Assembly (NCBI RefSeq): GCF_003129565.1
Contig: NZ_QETF01000012.1
Span: forward strand, 1 to 64,000
DNA from: Salibaculum griseiflavum
GTDB taxonomy: Bacteria; Pseudomonadota; Alphaproteobacteria; Rhodobacterales; Rhodobacteraceae
Direction: 5' to 3'
DNA length: 64,000 nt
Position 1 is the first letter of the stretch; every line of letters starts with the position of its first letter. The notes beneath the pieces were generated by a model. That model saw only the letters and a list, made by a program, of their open reading frames with translations. It had not been told where the DNA came from and made no database searches. Of this stretch, positions 36,301-44,482 are shown in pieces. The position numbers and the translations under genes were made by a program.

Positions 36301-36709
36301 AGAGTTCCTCAAGCCCACGGTCATCACCCTGGTCTACGGGCTTGGCTTTGGCATGGTCCTGGTGCTGATCGTGGTGCCGGCCCTGCTGGCCATCCAGGAG
36401 GACGTGGGCAACCAGGTGCGCGCGGCCAAGCGTGGTCTGCGCGCGCGGCCCGGGGCCATCCGCTGGCCCAACTGGGTCGGTGCGGGCGGGGCCGCCGCGA
36501 TCTTTGCCGCATTGGTGGTGCCGGTTCTGGCCACTGGTCAGGCGCTCGGCCCGGTGGCCGCCGCCCTGCCGATGCTGAACGGCGCGGCGATGGCAATCGC
36601 CGGGTTCGCGGGCCTGACGCTGGTCTGGCTTATCCTGGTCTATGTGCTGACGGGGCTTTTCTGGGCCCTGCGCGGCGGCGGGCCGGATCAGTCGGCAGTG
36701 CAGCCCTGA
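33329..36709 (+). CDS. RND efflux permease with C-terminal extension
   Basis: The 1126-residue proton-driven inner-membrane pump has two repeated halves, large periplasmic loops after helix 1 and helix 7, and the helix 4 proton-relay Asp pair in LGIVVDDAIVVGEHAD. After the expected twelfth helix (VYGLGFGMVLVLIVVPALLA) there are about 80 further residues with two additional hydrophobic helices (about 1052-1075 and 1090-1115), unusual for the family. The end overlaps the convergent DsbD-like gene by 22 bases. Substrate unknown. Confidence 0.93.
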   Translation: MGTGILSYFTRHATLANLLLVLLLAAGIFSYPKMRAQFFPDVIVDTVSVSVRWDGAGAEDVDAAIVQLMQPALMAVEGVSETSATSREGSARITLEFEPGYDMAKATEDTQLAVDTISNLPEDAEDPEVRRGSWSDRVTDVVITGPVGVDQLGRFADELVTRLFAEGVTGTTIRGVAAPSTIVEVPSLSLIRHDVTMAQIADAIAEEVSTDPAGDVSSSARVRTGVAKRSADEIAGIVLRSNPDGSTLTIGDVASVQVEGVDRERAYFVGDDPAITIRVDRSARGDAIEIQETVEEVAAAMQATLPQDVSIDLIRARADYITGRLDILYSNGLLGLGLVVGLLFLFLNARTAFWVAAGIPVAMSAAIALMLLAGLTINMISLFALIITLGIVVDDAIVVGEHADARYRMGEPPALAAENAAKRMFQPVFSATLTTIIAFMGLIAIGGGFGNLIADIPFTVIVVLAASLVECFLILPHHMYKSLEKSSDTAWYDLPSRVVNRGFVWIRHNVFRPLMAGVIWARYPVIAGVVVILASQAALFVKGDVQWRFFNAPEQGSVTGNFAMLPGATREDTLEMMRRMQESTEELGREYEAEYGVNPLDYVIAEIGGNAGRGLSGADTKDADQLGSISIELIDADLRPFSSFAFVADLQDRVSRHPMVETVSFRSWASGPGGDDIDIQLYGADSETLKSAAEALKAELGQFPEVSAVEDSLSYDKEELVLDLTPQGQALGFTIDGLGRVLRNRLGGIEAATYPLGARSAEIRVELPAGELTADFLDRTQMRSPEGIYVPLADIVTVDTRTGFSTVNRENGVQLITVSGDLTDDDAERAAEITRIIQERILPDVQARYNVDTSLSGLAEQENEFLNDARNGLILTLTGIFLTLAWIFSSWTRPLIVMAIIPFGLVGTIYGHYQWGVPLSMFTVVGLLGMTGIIINDSIVLVTTIDEHAKTRGIIPAIIDGACDRLRPVLLTTLTTVLGLMPLLYEGSSQAEFLKPTVITLVYGLGFGMVLVLIVVPALLAIQEDVGNQVRAAKRGLRARPGAIRWPNWVGAGGAAAIFAALVVPVLATGQALGPVAAALPMLNGAAMAIAGFAGLTLVWLILVYVLTGLFWALRGGGPDQSAVQP

Positions 36710-37488
36710 ATATCCACCGCTGTGCCGCCACCGAACACGGTGACACGGACATCGGACCGGTCCAGCCCGAACGCCCCGCCCGAGACATGCACCATGTCGG
36801 CGCTGGCGATCAGGGTCCGACCGTCGCGCCGGGTTTCGGGTTCCGACACCCAGATATCGGGTGTGCCAGCCTCGATCACGACCTCTTCGCTATCCCCCAG
36901 GGACGGCATGTCGATATGCGCGGTCAGCCCGATGCCATCCGCGGTCGGATCGAGCGTGCAGCGCGCCGCGCTTACCCCGCCCTCGGCTGCCGTGCGGGGT
37001 CGGTCCAGAAGCGCGGCGGCGATGTGCGCGTCGCGCCGGTCCGCATCCGGCAACACCACGTCGAAGTCCAGCTGAACCGGCACGCAGATATCCTCGCACA
37101 CGCCCAATTGCACCGCGGCCATCACCTGCGCGGGTCCGCTGGCCTCGGACAGGTCGAATTCCATCGGGATCACCACCCTGTCGCTATAGACGATGGACCG
37201 CATGCCGTTGGACCATGACAGCTCCGGCACGGGCCAGTGAAAGGCCACGGTCTCGATATTGCGCGATCCCGACCAATCGAAGAGCGGCGGAATGCCGGCA
37301 TCGCCGGGCGCACGCCAGTAGGTCTTCCAACCCTCGGCCAGGGTAATCTCCAGCCCGGCCATGTGGTGCCCGTTCTCCATCCGCCAGCCCGGCAACACAC
37401 GCAGCTCGACCACGTCCTCGATGGGATTGGCCCAAAGCGGAACGGCCATCACGGCCAGCGGAAGAAGCGGGAACGCCAAACGGATCAT
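36688..37488 (-). CDS. protein-disulfide reductase DsbD N-terminal-like domain protein
   Basis: The 266-residue exported protein has a signal peptide (about residues 1-20, LAVMAVPLWA), and a domain resembling the N-terminal periplasmic domain of DsbD/ScsB: WKTYWRAPGDAGIPPLFDWSGS and VQLGVCEDICVPVQ, where C-x3-C is the redox pair. No membrane electron-transfer half is attached, so it is a stand-alone domain protein, as seen in rhodobacterial relatives. ATG at 37488 precedes the signal peptide. Could receive electrons for periplasmic thiol chemistry. Confidence 0.8.
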   Translation of the reverse strand: MIRLAFPLLPLAVMAVPLWANPIEDVVELRVLPGWRMENGHHMAGLEITLAEGWKTYWRAPGDAGIPPLFDWSGSRNIETVAFHWPVPELSWSNGMRSIVYSDRVVIPMEFDLSEASGPAQVMAAVQLGVCEDICVPVQLDFDVVLPDADRRDAHIAAALLDRPRTAAEGGVSAARCTLDPTADGIGLTAHIDMPSLGDSEEVVIEAGTPDIWVSEPETRRDGRTLIASADMVHVSGGAFGLDRSDVRVTVFGGGTAVDIQGCTAD

Positions 37489-37591
37489 TCGTTCTAGATA
37501 CGCAAGACCCGGCAAATGAAAAGTCACGTTTGGGTCAATCAGCGGTGACCCGGCCCTTGCACGTGGCGCGGCTGCACCACATGATCGGATC

Positions 37592-38158
37592 ATGGAAACC
37601 GCGCCCAGTGACCTGACCGGACAGCTACTGATCGCCATGCCCGGCATGGGCGATCCTAGATTCGCCAATTCGGTGGTTTTCGTGTGCGCCTATTCGCGTG
37701 ACGGGGCCATGGGGCTGATCGTCAACAAGCCCGCGCCCGAGATTCGTTTTGCCGAGCTTCTGCAACAGTTGGAAATCGAGGGGGCGAACCCGCCGGACGT
37801 GCGGGTGCATTTCGGTGGGCCGGTGGAAACCGCGCGGGGCTTCGTGCTCCATTCCGACGATTTCACCTCGCAAGAGGGAACAATCACGGTGGGCGGCGGC
37901 GTCGCCATGACCGCCACGCTGGACGTGATCGAATCGCTCGCAAGGGGTGACGGGCCACGTCGCAGCCTGCTTGCCCTGGGTTATGCCGGCTGGGGGCCGG
38001 GGCAACTGGAGTCGGAAATCGCCCAGAACGGATGGCTGACCGTTTCGGCCTCGGACGACATCCTGTTCGGGCGCGCCAACGAGCACAAGTGGACCGCCGC
38101 ATTGAAGCGCCTTGGGGTCGATCCACTGACCCTGTCGGACACCGCCGGTCACGCCTAG
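37592..38158 (+). CDS. YqgE/AlgH family protein
   Basis: The 188-residue cytoplasmic protein shows the family start LTGQLLIAMPGMGDPRFANSVVFV and the typical ends GGPVETARGFVLH and LGYAGWGPGQLESEI. Family members are of unsettled function (one is linked to alginate regulation). A weak promoter candidate (TTGCAC, 17 bases, CATGAT) lies at 37557-37585, directly upstream. Divergent from the DsbD-like gene. Confidence 0.92.
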   Translation: METAPSDLTGQLLIAMPGMGDPRFANSVVFVCAYSRDGAMGLIVNKPAPEIRFAELLQQLEIEGANPPDVRVHFGGPVETARGFVLHSDDFTSQEGTITVGGGVAMTATLDVIESLARGDGPRRSLLALGYAGWGPGQLESEIAQNGWLTVSASDDILFGRANEHKWTAALKRLGVDPLTLSDTAGHA

Positions 38159-38223
38159 GGCGGCCGCCGGACGCCCTGTTGGTGCCGCCTTTCGCGACCC
38201 GTCCTAACGGGGCGCGGCCGCCC
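38158..38223. repeat. long-range inverted repeat at convergent junction
   Basis: GGGCGGCCGC (38158-38167) and GCGGCCGCCC (38214-38223) form a 10-base inverted repeat with a 46-base loop, between the ends of the YqgE and Sua5-like genes. It could fold in transcripts from either side. No T-run; a terminator role is only a possibility. Confidence 0.35.
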
Positions 38224-39160
38224 GGCGCAGGCGGTCGTTGATCGCCCGGCCGAGCCCGGTCTCCGGGATCGGCGCCACCGCGATGCGGTCCGCGCCCATG
38301 TCGTTCATCTCATGCAGACGCGCGAACAGGCTCGCCGCCGCCTCGACAAGGTCGCCGCTGGCCGAAAGCGTCAGGTCACCGGCCACGTCGCCGAAACCAA
38401 GCATCGTTTCCCCCGGCTCTGCGGCGGTGGCATTCAGGCGCACCGCGCCTTTCGGCGCGTAGTGCGAGGCCAGTTGCCCCGGCGAAATCGGCTGTCCGGC
38501 CTCGCCGCCGATGGGCAAAGGCGCGCCCAGGCAGGCCTCAAGCGCCTCGACCGGGAGGCCCCCGGCGCGCAGCAGCACCGGATCCGGAAGAAATCCGACG
38601 ATGGTGCTTTCGACACCCACCGCGCAGGGGCCGCCATCGACCACGGCGGCGATCCGGCCCGACAGGCCATCAAGAACATGCGCCGCGCTGGTGGGGCTGA
38701 CCTGCCCCGAAGGATTCGCCGAAGGCGCTGCCAGCGGCCCGGTGCGGCGCAGCAGGCCCTGTGCCAGCGGATGCGCCGGCACCCGAACCGCCAGCGTTTC
38801 CAGCCCCGCCGTGACCAATGGCGAAATCCCCGAGGCCGGGCGGAGCGGCAGAACCAGCGTCAAGGCGCCGGGCCAGAAGGCCTCGGCCAGGCGTTCGGCA
38901 TCCGGCGGCATCTCGACCAGCGCGCGGGCCTCGTCGAGACCGGCGACATGCACGATCAGCGGGTTGAAACTGGGCCGCCCCTTGGCTTGATAAAGCCGCG
39001 CGACGGCCGCATCATCTGTCGCATCCACGGCCAGGCCGTAGACCGTCTCGGTCGGTATCGCCACCAGCCCGCCCGCCGCCAGCAAGGCAGCGGCCCGGTC
39101 CAGCCCGCTGCGGTCGGCGGCCAGGCGCTCGGTCTCTATCTCGGGCATATCAGCTGTCAT
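38204..39160 (-). CDS. L-threonylcarbamoyladenylate synthase (Sua5/YrdC type)
   Basis: The 318-residue protein makes threonylcarbamoyl-AMP for tRNA t6A37. The YrdC core (about residues 15-200) shows GGLVAIPTETVYGLAVDAT, YQAKGRPSFNPLIVHV and PSANPSGQVSPTSAAHV; a C-terminal Sua5 domain follows (SHYAPKGAVRL). ATG at 39160 is chosen; ATG at 39148 and a TTG at 39184 are possible too, and no good ribosome-binding site decides it. Confidence 0.93.
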   Translation of the reverse strand: MTADMPEIETERLAADRSGLDRAAALLAAGGLVAIPTETVYGLAVDATDDAAVARLYQAKGRPSFNPLIVHVAGLDEARALVEMPPDAERLAEAFWPGALTLVLPLRPASGISPLVTAGLETLAVRVPAHPLAQGLLRRTGPLAAPSANPSGQVSPTSAAHVLDGLSGRIAAVVDGGPCAVGVESTIVGFLPDPVLLRAGGLPVEALEACLGAPLPIGGEAGQPISPGQLASHYAPKGAVRLNATAAEPGETMLGFGDVAGDLTLSASGDLVEAAASLFARLHEMNDMGADRIAVAPIPETGLGRAINDRLRRAAAPR

Positions 39161-39272
39161 GACGTGGCGTTTCGGTTGCGACAAACCCCGCGCCAGCTAG
39201 CGTGAGGCGCGCGTTAGGGTGGGCTTACCCCTGCTCTTGCGCGAATCCAAGCACCATCGCCAAGAGGTCCAG

Positions 39273-40973
39273 ATGCCCTATCAAAGCCCGGTTCCGCATA
39301 TGCGCTTCCTTCTCGACAAGGTGGTGGGCTTCGATGCCGTCCGGGCCACCGACCGCTTTGCCGAGGCCACGCCCGACATGGTCGATGCGATCCTGACCGA
39401 GGCCGGCAAGATGTGCGACGAGGTTCTTGCCCCGCTGCAACGCGTGGGCGACCAGCACCCGGCGACCCTCGAAAACGGCAAGGTGCGCACCCCGCCCGGC
39501 TTCGCCGAAGGCTATCGCGCCATTGCCGATGGTGGCTGGATCGGCATGTCCGCGCATCCAGACACAGGCGGGCTGGGCCTGCCGATGACCCTGACCAACG
39601 CGGTCAACGACATGATCTGTGGCGCCTGCCTTGCGATCCAGCTCAATCCCCTGATGACCCAGGGCCAGATCGAGGCGCTGGAACACCATGCCAGCGAGGA
39701 TATCAAGGCGCTCTATATCCCCAAGCTGATTTCCGGTGACTGGTGCGGCACCATGAATCTGACCGAGCCGCAGGCCGGGTCCGACGTGGGTGCCCTGCGC
39801 ACCAAGGCCGAGCCGAACGGCGACGGCACCTACGCGATCACCGGCCAGAAAATCTATATCAGCTGGGCCGACAACGATTTCACCGAGAACGTCTGCCACC
39901 TCGTGCTGGCCCGCCTGCCGGACGGGGCGCCGGGCACCAAGGGGATCAGCCTGTTCATGGTGCCCAAGATGATCCCCGATGAAGATGGCAACCCCGGCGC
40001 GCGCAACTCCCTGCGTGTGGTCAGCCTGGAACACAAGATGGGCCTGCACGGGTCGCCCACGGCGGTGATGGAATATAACGGGGCAACCGGCTGGCTGGTC
40101 GGCGAGCCGCATGGCGGGATGGCCGCGATGTTCACCATGATGAACAATGCGCGCCTCGGCGTCGGCACCCATGGCATCGGCGTGGCCGAGGGCGCGTATC
40201 AGCACGCGCTGGCCTATGCGCTGGATCGCAGGCAAGGCAAGGTCGGCGGCACCGGCACCATCGTCGAACACCCCGATGTGCGGCGGATGCTGGCCAGCAT
40301 GAAGGCCGACACCTTCGCCGCCCGCGCCATCGCCTTCGCCAATGCCGTGGCCATCGACATGGGCACGGCGACGGACGACCCGGCCTGGCAGGCCCGCGCC
40401 GCCCTTCTGACGCCGATCACCAAGGCCTTCGGCACCGAGGTCGGGATGCGGGTGGCGGAACTCGGCGTGCAGGTGCATGGCGGCATGGGCTATATCGAGG
40501 AAACCGGCGCCGCCCAGTATTCCCGCGATGTGCGCGTTTCGGCGATCTACGAGGGCACCAACGGCATCCAGGCGATCGACCTTGTCGGGCGCAAGATGAT
40601 GGACGGGGGCGAGGCCGCCATCGCCCTGATCGACGAGATCTGCGAAGGGGCCGACGCGGCCAAGGCAACCCTGCCGGACCTGGCGCAGGATGTGTATGAG
40701 GCCGCCGAAACGCTGCGCGAAGCGGTTGAATGGCTGGTTGCGCAGGAAATGCCGGACCGGCTGGCCGGGGCCACACCGTTTCTGATGGGCTTTGCCCGCG
40801 TTCTGGGTGGACACTTTCACCTCATTGCGGCGCGTCAGGGCGATGACGGCCACGAAAGGCTGGCGCGATTCTACATCACCCGACTGTTGCCGGAATATGC
40901 GGCCCACCTGGCCGAAGCCCGCGCCGGGGCGGCAGACCTCATGGCACTGACGCTTGACGACCTGGGCGCGTGA
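39273..40973 (+). CDS. acyl-CoA dehydrogenase (long, DmdC/FadE-like)
   Basis: The 566-residue flavoenzyme oxidises an acyl-CoA to the enoyl-CoA, passing electrons to ETF. FAD-binding segments are WCGTMNLTEPQAGSDVG, and the C-terminal catalytic Glu lies in the AIYEGTNGIQAIDL motif. The extra C-terminal domain (about residues 470-566) marks the ~570-600-residue branch that includes 3-methylmercaptopropionyl-CoA dehydrogenase (DmdC) as well as fatty acid enzymes; substrate is undecided. AGAGG precedes the ATG by about five bases. Fits with the ETF-quinone oxidoreductase gene downstream at 48.7 kb. Confidence 0.9.
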   Translation: MPYQSPVPHMRFLLDKVVGFDAVRATDRFAEATPDMVDAILTEAGKMCDEVLAPLQRVGDQHPATLENGKVRTPPGFAEGYRAIADGGWIGMSAHPDTGGLGLPMTLTNAVNDMICGACLAIQLNPLMTQGQIEALEHHASEDIKALYIPKLISGDWCGTMNLTEPQAGSDVGALRTKAEPNGDGTYAITGQKIYISWADNDFTENVCHLVLARLPDGAPGTKGISLFMVPKMIPDEDGNPGARNSLRVVSLEHKMGLHGSPTAVMEYNGATGWLVGEPHGGMAAMFTMMNNARLGVGTHGIGVAEGAYQHALAYALDRRQGKVGGTGTIVEHPDVRRMLASMKADTFAARAIAFANAVAIDMGTATDDPAWQARAALLTPITKAFGTEVGMRVAELGVQVHGGMGYIEETGAAQYSRDVRVSAIYEGTNGIQAIDLVGRKMMDGGEAAIALIDEICEGADAAKATLPDLAQDVYEAAETLREAVEWLVAQEMPDRLAGATPFLMGFARVLGGHFHLIAARQGDDGHERLARFYITRLLPEYAAHLAEARAGAADLMALTLDDLGA

Positions 40974-40988
40974 TGGTCTGAGGCGGCC

Positions 40989-42014
40989 ATGACCGGCATC
41001 CGCTATCCTTGGGACACACCGCCAGAGCACGGCGCGGCTACGGAGATTGCCGAAGGCGTCCTATGGCTGCGCCTGCCCCTTCCCATGGCACTGGACCATG
41101 TCAACGTCTACGCACTGGACGAGGGCGACGGCTGGACCCTGATCGACACCGGCTTTGACAGCCGCAAGTCGCGGGGCATATGGGAAACGATCCTTGCCGG
41201 ACCGCTGGCCGGCAAGCCCGTCACCCGCGTCATCTGCACCCACCACCACCCCGACCACATGGGCCTGGCCGGCTGGTTTCAGGAGGCGGGCGCGGACCTG
41301 GCCATGCCACGCACCGGTTGGCTGATGGCGCGGATGCTGCAACTGGACGAACAGCCGGCCTATCCGGCCCGGTCGATCACCTTCTACGAACGTGCGGGCA
41401 TGGACCCGCAGATCTTGGAAAGTCGCCGTAGCGAACGGCCCTTCAACTTTGCCGATTGCACGCATCCCTTGCCGCTGGGCTATACCCGGCTGCAAGAAGG
41501 ACAAGTGATCCGCATGGGCGGCCGCGACTGGGACGTCCGGATGGGGAATGGCCACGCCCCGGAACATGCGACGTTCTGGTCGCGCGACGACGACCTTGTG
41601 ATTGCTGGTGACCAGTTGCTGCCCTCGATCAGCCCCAATATCGGGGTCTATCCGACCGAACCGGAGGCGGACCCCCTGGCCGAATGGCTGGACAGCTGCG
41701 CGCGGTTTCAACCCTTGGCCGAGGACCGCCATCTTGTCTTGGGCGGGCACAAGCTACCCTTTACCGGACTACCCTTGCGCCTGACGCAGCTGATCGAGAA
41801 CCACCATGGGGCCTTGCGGCGGCTGATGGATCACCTGGCCGAACCGCGCCGCGCAGGCGATTGCTTCCTTCCGATCTTCAAGCGCGAGATTTCCGGCGGC
41901 CAATACGGGCTGGCCCTGGTCGAAGCCTTGGCCCATCTGAACCACCTGTATCAGACAGGACAGGCCACTCGGGAATTGCGGGAAGACGGCGCCTGGTGGT
42001 TTCAGGCCGCCTGA
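40989..42014 (+). CDS. MBL-fold metallohydrolase
   Basis: The 341-residue metallo-beta-lactamase-fold protein has the zinc motif THHHPDHMG at about residue 80, and later His (GNGHAPEH) and Asp/His residues (DQLLPSISP; VLGGH). A helical C-terminal region (about residues 255-335) suggests the branch of hydrolases found beside acyl-CoA dehydrogenases in this group; a thioesterase- or lactonase-like job is possible. It starts 15 bases after the dehydrogenase, likely the same transcript, and ends two bases from the convergent DUF6356 gene. Confidence 0.88.
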   Translation: MTGIRYPWDTPPEHGAATEIAEGVLWLRLPLPMALDHVNVYALDEGDGWTLIDTGFDSRKSRGIWETILAGPLAGKPVTRVICTHHHPDHMGLAGWFQEAGADLAMPRTGWLMARMLQLDEQPAYPARSITFYERAGMDPQILESRRSERPFNFADCTHPLPLGYTRLQEGQVIRMGGRDWDVRMGNGHAPEHATFWSRDDDLVIAGDQLLPSISPNIGVYPTEPEADPLAEWLDSCARFQPLAEDRHLVLGGHKLPFTGLPLRLTQLIENHHGALRRLMDHLAEPRRAGDCFLPIFKREISGGQYGLALVEALAHLNHLYQTGQATRELREDGAWWFQAA

Positions 42015-42016
42015 CG

Positions 42017-42259
42017 CTATTGCCCCCGGTTGGCCGTGCGCGCGTATAGCCGTGCCACGATGCGGCTGGCGGTCTTCTCGCACAGCGCCGGCACCACGGC
42101 ATGAATCAGCGCAGCACCCGCCGCAACGGCCAGCCAGAAGGCAAAACGCAAGGCAAAGCCCATATGCTGCAGATAGCTCTCTTCGACGCTTGCGGGATGG
42201 TCGAGGAACACCCGGCGGGCAAGGCTGGCGCGATGGGATTGGTCGGTGGTGTCGGTCAT
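42017..42259 (-). CDS. DUF6356 small membrane protein
   Basis: The 80-residue protein matches the DUF6356 pattern: FLDHPASVEESYLQHMGFALRF, one membrane helix (about residues 37-56), then C-x-KTAS-x-IVARLY. Function unknown. A good AAGGAGG is present five bases before its ATG. It is divergent from the Lrp-type gene, sharing a 105-base spacer that contains three TGATCT sites. Confidence 0.8.
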   Translation of the reverse strand: MTDTTDQSHRASLARRVFLDHPASVEESYLQHMGFALRFAFWLAVAAGAALIHAVVPALCEKTASRIVARLYARTANRGQ

Positions 42260-42269
42260 GGGACCTCCT

Positions 42270-42360
42270 TGATCTGAACTGCCGCCATCTTAGCGCTTGC
42301 ACCGCGACGTCTGATCTCAAAGAATGGGGCGGTAGTCGAAATTCTTGGGATATGATCTCA
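42270..42360. promoter_or_regulatory. three phased TGATCT sites in Lrp/DUF6356 divergent region
   Basis: TGATCT occurs at 42270-42275, 42312-42317 and 42353-42358, in the same orientation, with start-to-start distances of 42 and 41 bases, close to four helical turns. The last two extend as TGATCTCA. They lie in the 105-base divergent spacer. Lrp/AsnC regulators often bind several phased sites and control their own gene, so this may be the autoregulatory region. Inference from spacing alone. Confidence 0.5.
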
Positions 42361-42364
42361 CATA

Positions 42365-42823
42365 ATGGCAGAATTGGACGATCTGAGCCGCAAAATCCTT
42401 GCATTGCTGCAGCAGGACGCCACGCTGACCGCCGACGAAATCTCGGAACGGGTGGCCTTGTCGCGCAACGCGGTCTGGCGGCGCATCCGGCAGATGGAAG
42501 AAGCCGGCATCATCACCGGGCGCGTCGCCCTGGCCGATCCGGTCAAGCTGGGTTGCCCGTTGGAGGTCATGGTCCTTGTGCGCACCAACACCCATGACGC
42601 CCGCTGGATGGACAGGTTCCAGCGCATCGTTCGCGCCATGCCCGAAGTGGTGGGCGTCTACCGCATGTCCGGCGACCTGGATTACCTGCTGCGGGTGCGT
42701 GTCGCGGATGTGGCCGCCTATGACGCCTTTTACAAACGTGTGATCGCGCAGGTTCCGGTCTCGGATATGTCGGCCAGTTTCGTTATGGAGGAAATCAAGG
42801 AAACGACGGCCCTGCCGTTGTGA
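42365..42823 (+). CDS. Lrp/AsnC family transcriptional regulator
   Basis: The 152-residue protein has an N-terminal HTH (about residues 5-50, LTADEISERVALSRNAVWRRIRQMEEAGII) and a C-terminal RAM/ligand domain (about 65-145, VMVLVRTNTH; VYRMSGDLDYLLRV). It is a DNA-binding regulator of amino-acid or other metabolism. It overlaps none of its neighbours; an ATG at 42841 begins the next gene 17 bases later. AzlCD genes for branched-chain amino acid export are 1.7 kb downstream, and in Bacillus the azl operon is controlled by an Lrp-type protein (AzlB), a possible link. Confidence 0.93.
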   Translation: MAELDDLSRKILALLQQDATLTADEISERVALSRNAVWRRIRQMEEAGIITGRVALADPVKLGCPLEVMVLVRTNTHDARWMDRFQRIVRAMPEVVGVYRMSGDLDYLLRVRVADVAAYDAFYKRVIAQVPVSDMSASFVMEEIKETTALPL

Positions 42824-42840
42824 CACAGCCGGAGGCCGGA

Positions 42841-43326
42841 ATGGAAAACGACATCAAGACCACAGCCGAGGCGATAGAGGCCCAGGCCCTGCCCCGCCGC
42901 CATGAGGTCCACGCGGATGACGAGTCCCCCTCGCAAAAACCCTTGCCGGATGCGATCGCCAAGACCCCGGTGCAGCAGAAGAGCCCGGCGGAATGGGCTT
43001 ATGAGCGCCTGATTCTCTACATCCAGAACTTCGAGGAACAGCTCGATGACGAGCACGAGATCGCCATGGGCTTTGCCGGCAGTGACAGCGGCGTCATGCG
43101 GATCGAGGGGATGGGGTTCTTCGATCCTGACATCATTACGTTTTACGGATCCGACGCAAACGGGATCAAGACGCAGCTGATCCAGCATGTGAGCCAGCTC
43201 TCTGTGATGCTCCGGGCCCTGCCCAAGCATATCGACCGCAAGGAGCCAACCCGGATCGGATTCCGACTGGCGCGCGATCTCCAGGACGAGGCCGGAGCGG
43301 GTGAAAACGAGGATGCGACAGGCTGA
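42841..43326 (+). CDS. DUF6173 family protein
   Basis: The 161-residue cytoplasmic protein matches the DUF6173 pattern: KSPAEWAYERLILYIQNFEEQLDDEHEIAMGF, GVMRIEGMGFFDPDIITFYG and SQLSVMLRALPK. The first 45 residues are disordered and charged. ATG 42841 has GGAGG five bases upstream; a GTG at 42820 is also in frame but weaker. Function unknown. Confidence 0.8.
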   Translation: MENDIKTTAEAIEAQALPRRHEVHADDESPSQKPLPDAIAKTPVQQKSPAEWAYERLILYIQNFEEQLDDEHEIAMGFAGSDSGVMRIEGMGFFDPDIITFYGSDANGIKTQLIQHVSQLSVMLRALPKHIDRKEPTRIGFRLARDLQDEAGAGENEDATG

Positions 43327-43404
43327 CCGCCGGATCGGGGCTGACAGGGCCGCCGGAATGGGCTACATCCGCTGCATCGAAAGCTGGATTTCCGAGGGAA
43401 CGAC

Positions 43405-43539
43405 ATGGCAGACCACAAGCACGGTGAGATGGACATCACCGAACAGGAAAAGACCTTTGCCGGGTTCATGACATTCACGGTGCGCACCACCATCGTGATC
43501 ATCGTGGCGCTGATCCTGCTTGCGCTGATCAACGGCTGA
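43405..43539 (+). CDS. aa3-type cytochrome c oxidase subunit IV
   Basis: A 44-residue protein (MADHKHGEMDITEQEKTFAGF and onward) with an N-terminal polar stretch and one C-terminal membrane helix (about residues 22-43). This matches the small bacterial aa3-type oxidase subunit IV, which in rhodobacteria is a separate short gene. It supports assembly or stability of the oxidase. A purine-rich GAGGGAA lies about six bases before the ATG. Too small for simple ORF filters; coordinates from direct translation. Confidence 0.85.
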   Translation: MADHKHGEMDITEQEKTFAGFMTFTVRTTIVIIVALILLALING

Positions 43540-43554
43540 TCGGGCAGCCCCGTC

Positions 43555-44169
43555 ATGGACCGCCGCAAATTCATCCTGACCGCGCCGCTGGCCCTTGCCG
43601 CCTGCGGGGCGCCCCGCGTGTGGGCACCCGATGAATTCGTGGCGGCAAAGGCCTATTCCCATCCCGGGCCGAAGTCCCTGACGCTGTTCACCATGAAGAA
43701 TACCGGTAGCGACAACGGTGCGCATACCGGTCTGATGATCAATGCCAGCCAAAGGGTGCTTTTCGATCCGGCCGGCACATTCGGCCACCCCTCGATCCCC
43801 GAACGCAACGACGTGCATTTCGGCATCACGCCGCGGATCGAGCAGTTCTATATTTCCTATCATTCGCGGATCACCTACTACACGCTGATACAGTATGTTG
43901 AGGTTTCACCCGAAACCGCCGAACTGGCGATGCGGCTGGTGATGGAAAACGGCCCCACGCCGAAATCGCTGTGCACGACGCATACCTCGCGCATTCTCGC
44001 GCAATTGCCGGGGTTCGGCTTCATCCGGACGACGATTTTCCCCAACAACCTGGCCGATCAGTTTGCCCGTGTGCCAGGAGTGCAAACCTCGGAATACCGC
44101 GAGACTGACAGCGACGACAAATCCGTCGCTGCCGCACAGATCGACCGGGCTATCCGGACAGGCCAGTAA
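43555..44169 (+). CDS. Tat-type lipoprotein of unknown function
   Basis: The 204-residue protein starts with MDRRKFILTAPLALAACG: twin arginines plus a lipobox LAAC with Cys17, so it is exported, maybe by Tat, and lipidated. The mature domain contains a hydrophobic core HTGLMINASQRVLFDPAG and a C-terminal AELAMRLVMENG; it may be a papain-like or NlpC-related fold because of FGITPRIEQFY near a H-x-G pattern, but the evidence is thin. Conserved in rhodobacteria. The end overlaps azlD by 20 bases. Confidence 0.75.
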   Translation: MDRRKFILTAPLALAACGAPRVWAPDEFVAAKAYSHPGPKSLTLFTMKNTGSDNGAHTGLMINASQRVLFDPAGTFGHPSIPERNDVHFGITPRIEQFYISYHSRITYYTLIQYVEVSPETAELAMRLVMENGPTPKSLCTTHTSRILAQLPGFGFIRTTIFPNNLADQFARVPGVQTSEYRETDSDDKSVAAAQIDRAIRTGQ

Positions 44170-44482
44170 GCCACAAAACTGCGTAGAGCGTGATTGCCCC
44201 GGCACCCATTGCGCCGATCACGTTCCGTGTGAGATAGCCCACCCCCACAGTCACAACCGCCGCCGCGAAACGTGGCAGGTCTGGTGTGCCCCCGGTGGCA
44301 GCGGGCCACAGAACCAGCGGCGCCACCAGCCCGGGCAGAACCGCGACGGCGGTATAGCGCAGATGCCGCAGCACCCAGTCCGGCAGCCGCGCGGCCCCCA
44401 GGACCCCGAGGAAGGAAAACCGCAGAAGGAAGGTGCCGATCCCCACCGCCACGATGATCGTCCAGATCGTCGCGTCGCTCAT
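44150..44482 (-). CDS. azlD: branched-chain amino acid transporter AzlD-like
   Basis: The 110-residue protein has four hydrophobic helices and is the small partner of the AzlCD exporter family for branched-chain amino acids. It overlaps the azlC stop by four bases (ATGA) and overlaps the convergent lipoprotein gene by 20 bases at its 3' end. Its size and pairing are normal for the family. Confidence 0.88.
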   Translation of the reverse strand: MSDATIWTIIVAVGIGTFLLRFSFLGVLGAARLPDWVLRHLRYTAVAVLPGLVAPLVLWPAATGGTPDLPRFAAAVVTVGVGYLTRNVIGAMGAGAITLYAVLWLTGLSG

